64,000 bases of DNA. Source: Lentisphaerota bacterium. Lineage in GTDB: Bacteria > Verrucomicrobiota > Kiritimatiellia > UBA8416 > JAIOPI01. The notes beneath the pieces were generated by a model. The model ran no database searches and was not told the origin of the DNA. It was given only the letters and a program-made list of their open reading frames with translations. Location: NCBI GenBank assembly GCA_021413965.1, contig JAIOPI010000014.1, positions 124,001-188,000 of the forward strand, given 5' to 3'. The position numbers and the translations under genes are program-made. This document shows, one piece after another, positions 54,195 to 62,696 of the stretch (position 1 is its first letter; each line of letters opens with the position of its first letter).

Positions 54195-56939
54195 TCACTT
54201 GAAGCCGACAATGGTGCCGCGCGGCGGGGGGATCAGGGTGATGGCGCTGTTGCTGCCGGTGCCGTAGTCCACCGCGTAGCTTGCGTACGTCACGGGCAGG
54301 CCCGTCACGGTCGCGAACGTGCCCGTGAGGGTTCCCGTGTACCTGGCAATCGTGTACTCGGTCCGTCCCACCGCGCCACCGGTCACGGTGAGCGTGCCGG
54401 CGGAGATGTCGAAGTCACCGTTCACGACGAGCGTATCGTTGGTGGTCCCGCTCAGCTCCACGGCCAGCGTCCCCCCGCCAGAGAACGTGGCGGCGCCCAC
54501 GGAGAGCGTGCCGATGCCATGCCCGGGTCGCACCGTGCCAGCCACGGTCATGGGCCCGCTGACCGTGCCCAAGCCCGTCAGGGTCTGCGCGGCGCCGAGC
54601 GTGAAGGTGCCCGCGAGTCCCGACACATCCAGCGTGGCGTTCGTCTCCCACACGTCAACCAGCGGGGATTGCGTGATGGTCGCGGACCCGGCGAGCGCCA
54701 GCGTGCCGGCGCGGATGGTCGTGTTGCTGCTGTACGTATGGGCCGCGCCGGTGAACGTGACCGTGGCGTTGGTGGCGTCGACCGCCAGCAGCAGGCGCCT
54801 GGCGGCGGTGCCGGCGTCCGTCAGCGTGCCGTCGAAGCTGCCGGCCCCGGTGAGGGTGAGCGTGGCGGCGTTGCCGGAGTTCGTGACGATGCCCTTGCTG
54901 GCGCCCGCGCCGCCGCTGAGGCCGGCCAGGGCCTGGTTGCAGCCGTTGAGGTCGAGGATGGGCGGGTAGGTGAGGCTGGTTCCGTTCAGCGTCAAGCGCG
55001 TGGCCGCCGGCAGGCGGTCCGAGCCGTTGGTGAGTCGCAGCGGCCCGGCATTGATGGTCGTCGAGCCGCTGTAGGTGCTGGCGCCGCCCAGCACCCAGCC
55101 CGCGGTCGAACTGTAGATGCCGAGGTTGTTGGTGTTGACCGTTCCGAGCCCGTCGAAGACGACACTGCCGCCGACGTCGGCGCTGAAATCGGCGATCGGG
55201 CCGAGGATGGTGAACATGCCGTAGCGGCAGCCGAGGATCGCCTGCCCCGCCACGCCGATTCCGCGGTTGGCGTGCAGCCGGTTATGCTGCCCGCTGACCA
55301 GCGCCGCGTTGTTCATGATCACCACGCTGTTGCCCGTGACGCTGGAAGGCACCAGGCCCAGCTGGCTGCCGCTGCCGGCGACCTCGGTCACCGGTTCCTC
55401 CATGTCGACCGACCCCTCGCTGATGGTCGTGCGACCGCTGTAGGTGTTGTTCTTCGGGCCATACAGGATGAGCACGCCGCCGTTGAGCTTCGTGAGGTTG
55501 ACCGTCCCGCCCGCGTTGTCCGTGAAGTGGGTGGACCAGACGTAGCAGGAGTTGCCGGAGGAGTGCGGGCTGTAGATCATCAGCTCCCCGCCGACGCCGG
55601 GCGTGCCGGCCGTGATGGTGGCGAATCCGCCGCCGCCGTCGTAGCCGGCGGTGCTGCCCCCGTTGAGCTCCGCGCCGCCGTTGTTCCGCCACAGGGATAG
55701 CAGGCCGGAGCTGATGGTGATCTGGCTGTTGTTGAGGCGCACGGCGTTGCCGCTCGCGCCGGCGAACAGCGCGTTGATGGTGTAGCTGTTCGAGACCGAC
55801 AGGATCGACGGGTTGGTGTTGAACCGCACGTTGTCGCCATTCACCCATGTCGTGGACGTGCTGCCCAGCGGGTTCCAGTTGGCGGGGCGCACGTTGCCCG
55901 CGGCGGTGAGCCCCAGGAATCCCGAATGCGTGTAGATCGAGTCATTGTAGTAGAAGTCGCCGTTCCCGCCCGCGCGCAGGTACGGGATGATCGACGTGCC
56001 GCTCGACCCGCTGATCGCCGTTCCCGACGCGCCCTGCGCCGCGCTGATCGTGATGCGATAGGTGGTGTCATCCCACGCCGTCAGCGCCGGGTTATTGATG
56101 AGCAAGGCGGCGCCGAGATCGTGTGTCAGGCTGCCGACCGTCAGGGATTTGTGGTTGCCGAGGTTCTGGTAGTAGAACTGTATCTTGCCCACCGCCGACG
56201 GGCTGTACCCCATGGCGTTGCGCAGCTCGGCCATGGTTTCGCTGTACGCGAACGCGGCGTAATTCACGGTTTGAAAGACGTAGCTGCCGCCGCCGTCCAG
56301 GCGGTACGTGGCGGCGGGGTTCACGCGGCCGGCCGTCATGGCGGCGAGGTCGCTGTTCAGGTCATAGATCAGGAACTGCGCACGATTGCTGATGACGACG
56401 CTGGTGAGATTCGGCAGGCGTCCAAAGTCCGACACCCAGAATTGGCCTTCCGCGACGGTGAGCGTGCCGCTGAGGGTGCTGGCGTCCGCCCCGGCGCTGG
56501 TCTTGGCGCTGAGCTCGAGGCCGGACTGGCCCCGTTTCATGAGTCCCTGGGTGCCGGCCAGAACGATCCTGGTCAGGACCGTTCCCCCCGTGCCGTCCAC
56601 CGTGATGGTGGGCGTCCCCGCCGTCGTGGCCAGGGTCAGGGTCCGGTTGGCGCTGAAGTTCCAGCCATAGAGGTAGCGGCCCTGTCCCGTGTCGTTGGTG
56701 AAGACCAGGTGGCCGATCTGCCGGTTGTCGCGCAGCGTGACGGTGATCCCGCTGGGCAGCGGGCGGAAGTCCGCCGTGTGGTCCGCCGCGTCGGGTGGCG
56801 CCACCCCGCCCTGCCAGTTGCCGGCCGTATCCCAGAACCCGCCCCCGGCATTGGCCCACGTGTACGTCGCCGCGCCGGCCCGCGCAACGCTCAGGAACAG
56901 CACGCCCAGCATCACCCGCCCGATCGCGTTCGTTTTCAT
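54195..56939 (-). CDS. Exported autotransporter-associated beta-strand protein (surface protein A)
   Basis: A 914-aa exported protein. The signal peptide is residues 1-24 (VMLGVLFLSVARAGA). The opening WANAGGGFWDTAGNWQGGVAPP and the repeats KNNTYSGRTTISEGSV and ASTYSGSTTINAGPLRL are PATR motifs (autotransporter-associated beta strand repeats), which build a beta-helix. The rest is a Gly/Thr/Asn/Ser-rich parallel-beta passenger. It lacks a C-terminal autotransporter barrel, a PEP-CTERM motif and a sorting signal, ending simply in GTIVGFK. ATG 56939 begins the signal peptide; the ribosome site is weak (AGGGG). It is 64 nt after GntR-A and 8 nt before GntR-B. Confidence 0.85.
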   Translation of the reverse strand: MKTNAIGRVMLGVLFLSVARAGAATYTWANAGGGFWDTAGNWQGGVAPPDAADHTADFRPLPSGITVTLRDNRQIGHLVFTNDTGQGRYLYGWNFSANRTLTLATTAGTPTITVDGTGGTVLTRIVLAGTQGLMKRGQSGLELSAKTSAGADASTLSGTLTVAEGQFWVSDFGRLPNLTSVVISNRAQFLIYDLNSDLAAMTAGRVNPAATYRLDGGGSYVFQTVNYAAFAYSETMAELRNAMGYSPSAVGKIQFYYQNLGNHKSLTVGSLTHDLGAALLINNPALTAWDDTTYRITISAAQGASGTAISGSSGTSIIPYLRAGGNGDFYYNDSIYTHSGFLGLTAAGNVRPANWNPLGSTSTTWVNGDNVRFNTNPSILSVSNSYTINALFAGASGNAVRLNNSQITISSGLLSLWRNNGGAELNGGSTAGYDGGGGFATITAGTPGVGGELMIYSPHSSGNSCYVWSTHFTDNAGGTVNLTKLNGGVLILYGPKNNTYSGRTTISEGSVDMEEPVTEVAGSGSQLGLVPSSVTGNSVVIMNNAALVSGQHNRLHANRGIGVAGQAILGCRYGMFTILGPIADFSADVGGSVVFDGLGTVNTNNLGIYSSTAGWVLGGASTYSGSTTINAGPLRLTNGSDRLPAATRLTLNGTSLTYPPILDLNGCNQALAGLSGGAGASKGIVTNSGNAATLTLTGAGSFDGTLTDAGTAARRLLLAVDATNATVTFTGAAHTYSSNTTIRAGTLALAGSATITQSPLVDVWETNATLDVSGLAGTFTLGAAQTLTGLGTVSGPMTVAGTVRPGHGIGTLSVGAATFSGGGTLAVELSGTTNDTLVVNGDFDISAGTLTVTGGAVGRTEYTIARYTGTLTGTFATVTGLPVTYASYAVDYGTGSNSAITLIPPPRGTIVGFK

Positions 56940-57003
56940 ATCTGCCCACCCCTCGTTGCCTGCAGGATGAGATCCCATCCGCCGGCCCTGTGTTCGTCCG
57001 ACG

Positions 57004-58134
57004 TCAGCACTCGCGCAGCGTCGGCTTCAAGAACACCTTCTCCACCGGTTCACCCCGCCACTGTCGCTGCAACTGCGCCACCAAGGCCTCCGCCAGCGCG
57101 GCCGTGTCGTAGTCGACGAACAGGGCCGGCATCGGGCAGAAGAGATTGACGCCGCGGTTGCGCTGCAGCACGAGGCGCACGTCGCGGCCGCCGCGCACGC
57201 CGCGCTCCAGCATGGCGGCGATGACGCCGGCGGCTGCCACATCATTGTCCACGATGAGGCCATCGGGGCGGGTGGCGTGGCGCCAGATCGCGTGGAAGGC
57301 GTCGTAGCCAAACCGCATCTGGGCGGCGACCGCGTCGGTGCGCGCCAGGTGTGCGAAACGCCCCGCCGCCGGGTGTTGGATCCAGGCGCGGCGCCAGGCG
57401 ACCCCCGTCCGGCGGCACGCCTTCCGGCAGTCGTCGACCGCCTGGCCCCATTCGTGCCGCGACCCGTCGGGTGTGGCCTCGTCTGGATTCATCAGGCTGA
57501 TGAGACCGATTGCACGGCAGCGTGGGCGGCTGAGGGCTTGCAGGGCGAGCGCGAAGAAGGCCCGCGCGTCATGGGCCACGGCATTCGGGAGCCGGGCGCT
57601 GGTGCAGTAGGCCGCCGGCACCCCGAGGCGGCTCGTCCAGACCATGTGTGGCCAGTCGGTGTAGGGGAGGATGAGTCCTTGCAGGCGGTGGGCCGCCACG
57701 GCCTGGGCCAGGGCCGGCCAGGTCTCGGCCTGCTGTTCCGCCGGCCGCGCGTCCATCCAGATGTCGGCGTCCGACCCCGCGTGTTGCAGCGCCGCTCGGA
57801 TATGACCGTGCAGGGCGGGGATGTAGCCGTACGAGGCGGGCAACATGGCGTCTTCCGGATAGTAGACGGCGACGCGTGTGCGCACCGGCCCGCGCGGGCG
57901 CACGAACGTGCCCTTGCGCGGTGTGCGTGAGATCAGGCCCTCGTCGACGAGCCGCGCCATGGCGCGTTGCACGGCGTCCACACTGGCGTGCCACGCGGCC
58001 GCCAGCACGGGGGTGGGCGGGAGCCGCATGTCCGGGGGTAACCGGCCGCGCAGCACGAGCTCGCGCAGATGGGTGGCGATCTGCCGGGCGGCGTCGCCGG
58101 TTTCCTGAACCCGAAATTGCAGGAGCGTATTCAT
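57004..58134 (-). CDS. GntR-type regulator with sugar-binding domain (GntR-A)
   Basis: A 376-aa paralogue of GntR-B. The winged helix spans 1-77 (ARQIATHLRELVLRGRLP, AAWHASVDAVQRAMARL, EGLISRTPRKGTFVR), then comes a LacI-like sensor domain (TRVAVYYPEDAML, LQGLILPYTDWPHMVW, RPDGLIVDNDVAAAGVIAAMLERG). Wing and recognition-helix residues differ between the two (HASVDAVQ versus HANPGTVQ), so their operators probably differ. The gene starts at ATG 58134 close behind an AT-rich promoter with a 21-bp dyad (58148-58176), which suggests self-regulation. It leads the run GntR-A, surface A, GntR-B, surface B. Confidence 0.92.
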   Translation of the reverse strand: MNTLLQFRVQETGDAARQIATHLRELVLRGRLPPDMRLPPTPVLAAAWHASVDAVQRAMARLVDEGLISRTPRKGTFVRPRGPVRTRVAVYYPEDAMLPASYGYIPALHGHIRAALQHAGSDADIWMDARPAEQQAETWPALAQAVAAHRLQGLILPYTDWPHMVWTSRLGVPAAYCTSARLPNAVAHDARAFFALALQALSRPRCRAIGLISLMNPDEATPDGSRHEWGQAVDDCRKACRRTGVAWRRAWIQHPAAGRFAHLARTDAVAAQMRFGYDAFHAIWRHATRPDGLIVDNDVAAAGVIAAMLERGVRGGRDVRLVLQRNRGVNLFCPMPALFVDYDTAALAEALVAQLQRQWRGEPVEKVFLKPTLREC

Positions 58135-58147
58135 GCTAATTACTTAT

Positions 58148-58176
58148 AGGATAATATAAACAGAATATTATGTCAA
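58148..58176 (-). promoter_or_regulatory. Sigma-70-like promoter with 21-bp operator dyad before GntR-A
   Basis: On the minus strand, TTGACA (58176-58171) and TATCCT (58153-58148) are 17 nt apart. Between and overlapping them is the dyad ATAATAT-7 nt-ATATTAT (58151-58171), with perfect 7-bp arms. The patch 58138-58171 is almost pure A/T in a very GC-rich neighbourhood. An operator in the spacer is the classic place for repression, probably by GntR-A itself. It is the clearest promoter in the window. The rest of the gap up to 58249 shows nothing else I can support. Confidence 0.72.
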
Positions 58177-58249
58177 GTGGTGGCGGGACGCCTCGCCCCA
58201 CCCGGCTTGAGCGGCGTTGTCGATTGCATCCGAGGTGGGCGAGGCGTCC

Positions 58250-60229
58250 CTAGCGCGCGGCGAGCCAGGCGAGGAGGTCGCGCAGGGCCTCGGGCCAGCC
58301 GGGATCGGCCAGGCAGCCCGGCGGCCCGTTCGTGGAGCCGCCGTAGGGCGCGGCGAGGAGGCAAGCCACCCGCCCGCCGCCCGGGAGGTCGCCCGTCACC
58401 AGGAGCGGCTGCCCGCCCACGCGGAGCGCCACGCGGCCCTGCGGTTTCACTGTGACCTCGTGCAGGTAGTAGTGGTCGGGAGGCAGGCGGTCCCACGCCA
58501 CGCCCCGCAGCGTGGCGGGGGGATTCGCGGGGCGGACGGACTCGAGATCCGTGCGGGTGACGTCGAAGGTGTTGGTGGACACGGTCACCGGCAGAAGGTC
58601 CTCGAGGCCGGAGGCGCGGAGCCCGCCGGAGGCGTAGGCGCTCTGGCCGCCGAGCAGGAGCAGGCTGCCGCCGTGCGTGAGGTAGTCGCGCAGGATCATG
58701 AGCCCGAGGCGGCCGAGGCTGGCGAGGTTGGCGTTGGCCACGACGATGACGTCCTGGCGCATCAGCGCCTCGTAGTCAAAGGGGAAGTCGGTGGTACGAG
58801 GTCCTTCCATGTTGAAGCTGTACCCGCCCGTGCGCACGGTGGCGCCGAAGCGTGTGAGGGCCTCGTCGAGACCGAAGGCCTCGTGGTGCAGGCCGCGGAG
58901 CACGAAGACCTCGGGCTGCGGCTGGCGGACGCGAACGATCGTGTCCGGCCGCATCAGGACCTGGTGCTTCTCCGGCTGGGGGATTTGGAAGAGCGGGGTG
59001 CTCAGGTCCTGTTTGACGTTGGCGCCGTAGCCATAGCGGCCGGGATAGAAGTGGAGGTACGTTTCGGCGAAGGCATCGCCGCCGGTCTCTCCGGCGACGG
59101 TCACGAAGATGGCGAGGGGATCGTCGGACGGGGTGGTCCCGCCCTGTTCGGCACGCCGTGTCGGGTCGTGGGCGGGAGCGCCGCCGGCGCCGTCCAGCGC
59201 CCCGATGGCGATGGCGGGAAACGTCACCTCGCGGTGATCGGCAGCGCCGACGACGCGGGCCGTCACCGCGACGTTCGTCACGGGGGTGCCGGTGGCCTGG
59301 AGCGTGTGCAGGAGCGCCAGGGTGTTGCCGTCGCGGGTGGCGGTGACGGCCGCGAGCACATGCGTGGAGGCATGGTCGAGGGCGAGCACGCCGGTGACGG
59401 GCAGCACGGTGACGTCGGTTTCCCAGGCGCGGCCGGCGGGCACGGGGATCTTGTCGTACATCCACTCTAGGGACGTGTTGCCGCCGCACGCGTAGAGCAT
59501 GTCCGTGTCGTTGTAGTCGAAGAGGAACGCCAGTCCCTCACGCTTGGCGGTGTCGACCGTGGCGCACCAGCCGGCGGTGGGGTCGCGCACGAAGTCGTTG
59601 CGGTCGCCTTCGCCGGTGTTGGCGGTGATGATGGTGCCGCGTGCGCTGGGGCGGTAGCTGACGTCCGCGGTGAAGTCGTAGTCGCCGCCGGCCCAGAAGA
59701 CGTGCTGCACCCAGTAGGACTGGAGCCGGGTGGCGCCCGTGGCATTGCGCACGGCGATATGCGCGTGGAGCGCCGGGTTGTCGCCGCGCAGGGCATAGGT
59801 TTTTTCGATGACGAGGCCGTTGAGCATGGGCTGGCGCGCGCTGCCCCACTCGCCGCGCACCGTGCGCGTGACGCGGACCACGGCGTCGTCCGGCCCGGTC
59901 GCGACGATGGTCGCCGTGTAGGGTGCGTCGAGCAGTTCGCCCGGCCAGATCTGGCCCCAGAAGTGGTCGAGGAAGAGTCCGACGCGCGGGCGATCGTGCG
60001 GCACGGCGTCGCGCCCGCTGGCCTTGATGATGTAGCTCACGATGGCGCCGCCGCGGGCGGGGTCCACGACCAGGCGCACGGCGGCGTTTTCCATGACAAT
60101 CGCGTCGCCGGCGTTTTCGGCGACGGCCGTGGCGCCGCGGGCGGAGACGGCCGACGTGGCGAGCAGCGCGCACGCCAGGGCGGCCAGCGGTCGCGCAATG
60201 GGCGTTCGCGGGCGGGCCGTGCTATTCAA
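58250..60229 (-). CDS. Exported amidotransferase-like (GATase1/ThuA-type) domain protein
   Basis: A 659-aa protein with a signal peptide (RPLAALACALLATSAVSARG). Residues 40-300 are a beta-rich domain like those of sugar-binding or mutarotase folds (ENAAVRLVVDPARGGAIVSY, LEWMYDKIPVPAGR). Residues about 430-650 resemble the class I glutamine-amidotransferase-like fold seen in ThuA-type and sugar-acting proteins (VFVLRGLHHEAFGLDEAL, DVIVVANANLASLG, YLTHGGSLLLLGGQSAYASGG, GGGRVACLLAAPYGG). No catalytic Cys is seen at the nucleophile elbow, so a structural role is likely. The start appears to be TTG 60229, overlapping the previous stop; no in-frame ATG precedes the signal peptide. Last gene of the minus-strand run from the right edge. 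Confidence 0.78.
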   Translation of the reverse strand: MNSTARPRTPIARPLAALACALLATSAVSARGATAVAENAGDAIVMENAAVRLVVDPARGGAIVSYIIKASGRDAVPHDRPRVGLFLDHFWGQIWPGELLDAPYTATIVATGPDDAVVRVTRTVRGEWGSARQPMLNGLVIEKTYALRGDNPALHAHIAVRNATGATRLQSYWVQHVFWAGGDYDFTADVSYRPSARGTIITANTGEGDRNDFVRDPTAGWCATVDTAKREGLAFLFDYNDTDMLYACGGNTSLEWMYDKIPVPAGRAWETDVTVLPVTGVLALDHASTHVLAAVTATRDGNTLALLHTLQATGTPVTNVAVTARVVGAADHREVTFPAIAIGALDGAGGAPAHDPTRRAEQGGTTPSDDPLAIFVTVAGETGGDAFAETYLHFYPGRYGYGANVKQDLSTPLFQIPQPEKHQVLMRPDTIVRVRQPQPEVFVLRGLHHEAFGLDEALTRFGATVRTGGYSFNMEGPRTTDFPFDYEALMRQDVIVVANANLASLGRLGLMILRDYLTHGGSLLLLGGQSAYASGGLRASGLEDLLPVTVSTNTFDVTRTDLESVRPANPPATLRGVAWDRLPPDHYYLHEVTVKPQGRVALRVGGQPLLVTGDLPGGGRVACLLAAPYGGSTNGPPGCLADPGWPEALRDLLAWLAAR

Positions 60230-62696
60230 AGCGTATCACCACGGTTTTCCAGCACAGGATTTGCGGCACCACGACCGCGACGCGTCCGTCCGTGCGGTCG
60301 AGTTCCAACGGCACGGCCTGGGTGCGCGGTGGCGCGTCAGTCGTCCAGGCCTCCGCCGCCAGAGCCCAGGCGCCTGTTGGGCGCTTGCCCGGGGGGACGG
60401 CGACCGTCACGCTGGCGTCGCGCACCGGTTCAGCCATGCGGCTCGTGGGGTCGCGCTCCACCTCGCGTTGCAGGGGGGGATTGATCAGGTGCACGATCCA
60501 GTCCTCGCGCGGGCCGTCGCGCAAGCGGCCGACGGTGCGTGTCCACCAGAGCGGCGCGGACGCGTTGACCTGCACGGCGGACTCGGGCGCGTCCACGCGG
60601 CGGATGGCGGGGTCGAAGAGGAAGCGGCCGAAGCGCACGCTGAACTGGGCGACGTTGCCGAAGGGCGTGCGCGAATTGTAGAAGGGGATTTGCGGGTGGC
60701 CCTTGCCGGCGAGGCGGAAGACGGTCTCGTAGAGCCCATCGACGGGGTACTTGCCGCCGGTGCGGGTGAAGGCGAAGGGGTGATAGTGGCCGCCGAGGCT
60801 GGTGATGTGTTCGCCCTGGTCCGCCATGACGGCGTAGTAGGCGTCCCAGAAGTGGTAGGGGCTGTGCGCGGCGTTGTAGCCGCAGGCCGCCTCGTCCATG
60901 AGCCAGCCGCCATCGCGCGCGAGCTCGGCGGTCTGGAGCGGGAAGCGGCGGGCGTCGTCGCGCTGGCCGAAGTTGCTGCCGATCACGTAGGCTGGGTGCC
61001 GGGCGCGCACGCGGGACTTCAGGCGCTGGAGGTTGCGGACGGTGAGGGACTCGACGTCGGCGGGGGTCGCGGCCTGCGGCTGGCCGGCGAAGTCGAGGGA
61101 CGGGGCGAAGGTGCCCCAGAGGGTGCCGGGGTTGAGGTGGCCGCAGTCCCAGCGCAGCCCATCCCAGCCGAACATGTCGGCGGAGGCGGCCACCTGGTCC
61201 GCGCAGAAGTCGACGACGTCGAGGCGCGCGTAGTTCGGGACGAAGTAGCCGATGATGCCGAGCTGGCGGGCGGCTTCGGAAGGGGCCGTCCAGAAGGTGG
61301 CGAAGGCCTGCCAGCGCTCCGGGGAGTCCACCCAGCCGGGCGCGGTGGGATCGCCTTGCGCGGCGTAGCCCGGCCAGTCGAACGCGCGCCAGAACGCGCG
61401 GTGTTTTTCGAGCACGTCGACGTTGTAGAAGTCGATCACGTCGCCGCTGGCGGCGCTGTACGAGAACCACTCGGGCTTCTCGCGCAGCACGGCGACGGCG
61501 CGCTCGCCCATGGCCTGTTGCGCGACGTAGGAGATGCAGGCGATGCCCTGGCGGTGGAGGGCGGCCACGGCGCGCTGCAATTCGCGCTTGCTGCGCAGCA
61601 GGTCTCCGCCATTGCCGCGCACCCAGATGGGTTCCTTGGGGGCGAGGTCGAAGCATTCGCCCGGCGACCAGGAGAAGAACTCGGCGCAGGTGGTGTACTG
61701 GCGGCGGGCGGTGAGCGCGCAGTCCTCGATTTCGGCGTCGGTGGCGCCGATCCCGTAGAAGCGTCCTTGCCAGTTGAGTTCGCGGTCGCCGGGTTCCTGG
61801 TCGGGCGCGCCCGTGGCGACGGCCCAGGGATTGTCGTGCACGGTGAAGGTTTCCTCGCCGGCGTCGACGGGGCGGCCGTCGATTTCCAGCACGGCCTGCG
61901 CGGCGTAGCCGTACGTGCGCCCGGGGTTGGCAAATGGGAAGACGATCTCGGCGGTCTGGCCGGTGGCGAGCGCCAGCGCTTGTTGCCCGAGCGCCTGGGG
62001 CTCGTCAAGGTCATGGGCGAGCGCGACGCGCACGAGGCCGGTCACGGCGGCGGTGGACAGGTTCTGCACGCTGACGGCGATGGAGCCGTTTTCGTCCTGG
62101 CGATAGCGGACGTGGTCCGGCCACACGCGCAGGATGCGCGCGGGGGGCAGGTCGCCGAGGCGGCGGAAGGCGACGGCATCGAGGCGCACGTTGGGGCGGC
62201 CCTCGCCGTTTTGGGGGAGGCCTGCCTGCGCGGATTTCTGCGTCCAGCGCATGGACAACACGGGGGGCTGCGCCGCGTCGGTCCAGACGAACGGGATTTC
62301 GACGTCCTGGTAGCCGGACTTGCCGCGCAGGGTGTAGCCGTAGGCCACGGCGTAGCCGAGCAGGGTTCCGCCCTGGCGGACGTCGCCGCGCCAGGCGCGG
62401 CCGATGTCGGGCGCATCCGTCACGTTGAGGCGCATGGCGGCCACGTAGCGGCCCGGCGTGGCGGCGGCCGGCAGCGCGACGTTGACCACATTCCAGTCGG
62501 GCGCGTCGTCCAGGGGCAGGTCCAGGGCCTGGCCGCCCGAGGCGGTGGCATCGTCCACGATGCGCACGGCGGCGTGACGCATCGCGCCCGGCCCTTCCGC
62601 CTCCACCAGCCAAGCCGCCGTCTCCGCCCGCGCGCCGTGCGCCGCCGCCAGACCGACCAGAACCGCACACCACCGGCCCCCCTGTATCCCGTTCAT
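60222..62696 (-). CDS. Exported TIM-barrel glycosidase-like protein
   Basis: An 824-aa protein with signal peptide (MNGIQGGRWCAVLVGLAAAHGARA). Two beta-domains occupy about 25-300 (a carbohydrate-binding-like part ending RLDAVAFRRLGDLPP, then an Ig-like part VSVQNLSTAAVTGLVRVAL). A barrel follows (about 300-680) with YTTCAEFFSWSPGECFD, GIACISYVAQQAMGE, FYNVDVLEKHRAFWRAF, MFGWDGLRWDCGHLNPG and HPAYVIGSNFGQRDD. The Asp in LRWDCG is a likely nucleophile, as in GH31/GH36-type barrels; the acid partner is not clear. I cannot name the family. ATG 62696 has GGAGGGGA upstream and overlaps the preceding stop (ATGA). Flanked by amidotransferase-like proteins. Confidence 0.75.
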   Translation of the reverse strand: MNGIQGGRWCAVLVGLAAAHGARAETAAWLVEAEGPGAMRHAAVRIVDDATASGGQALDLPLDDAPDWNVVNVALPAAATPGRYVAAMRLNVTDAPDIGRAWRGDVRQGGTLLGYAVAYGYTLRGKSGYQDVEIPFVWTDAAQPPVLSMRWTQKSAQAGLPQNGEGRPNVRLDAVAFRRLGDLPPARILRVWPDHVRYRQDENGSIAVSVQNLSTAAVTGLVRVALAHDLDEPQALGQQALALATGQTAEIVFPFANPGRTYGYAAQAVLEIDGRPVDAGEETFTVHDNPWAVATGAPDQEPGDRELNWQGRFYGIGATDAEIEDCALTARRQYTTCAEFFSWSPGECFDLAPKEPIWVRGNGGDLLRSKRELQRAVAALHRQGIACISYVAQQAMGERAVAVLREKPEWFSYSAASGDVIDFYNVDVLEKHRAFWRAFDWPGYAAQGDPTAPGWVDSPERWQAFATFWTAPSEAARQLGIIGYFVPNYARLDVVDFCADQVAASADMFGWDGLRWDCGHLNPGTLWGTFAPSLDFAGQPQAATPADVESLTVRNLQRLKSRVRARHPAYVIGSNFGQRDDARRFPLQTAELARDGGWLMDEAACGYNAAHSPYHFWDAYYAVMADQGEHITSLGGHYHPFAFTRTGGKYPVDGLYETVFRLAGKGHPQIPFYNSRTPFGNVAQFSVRFGRFLFDPAIRRVDAPESAVQVNASAPLWWTRTVGRLRDGPREDWIVHLINPPLQREVERDPTSRMAEPVRDASVTVAVPPGKRPTGAWALAAEAWTTDAPPRTQAVPLELDRTDGRVAVVVPQILCWKTVVIRFE

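Noticed and set aside
54195-56939. Classical type V autotransporter
   Set aside because: It has PATR-type passenger repeats but no C-terminal beta-barrel or terminal aromatic residue expected for outer-membrane insertion.
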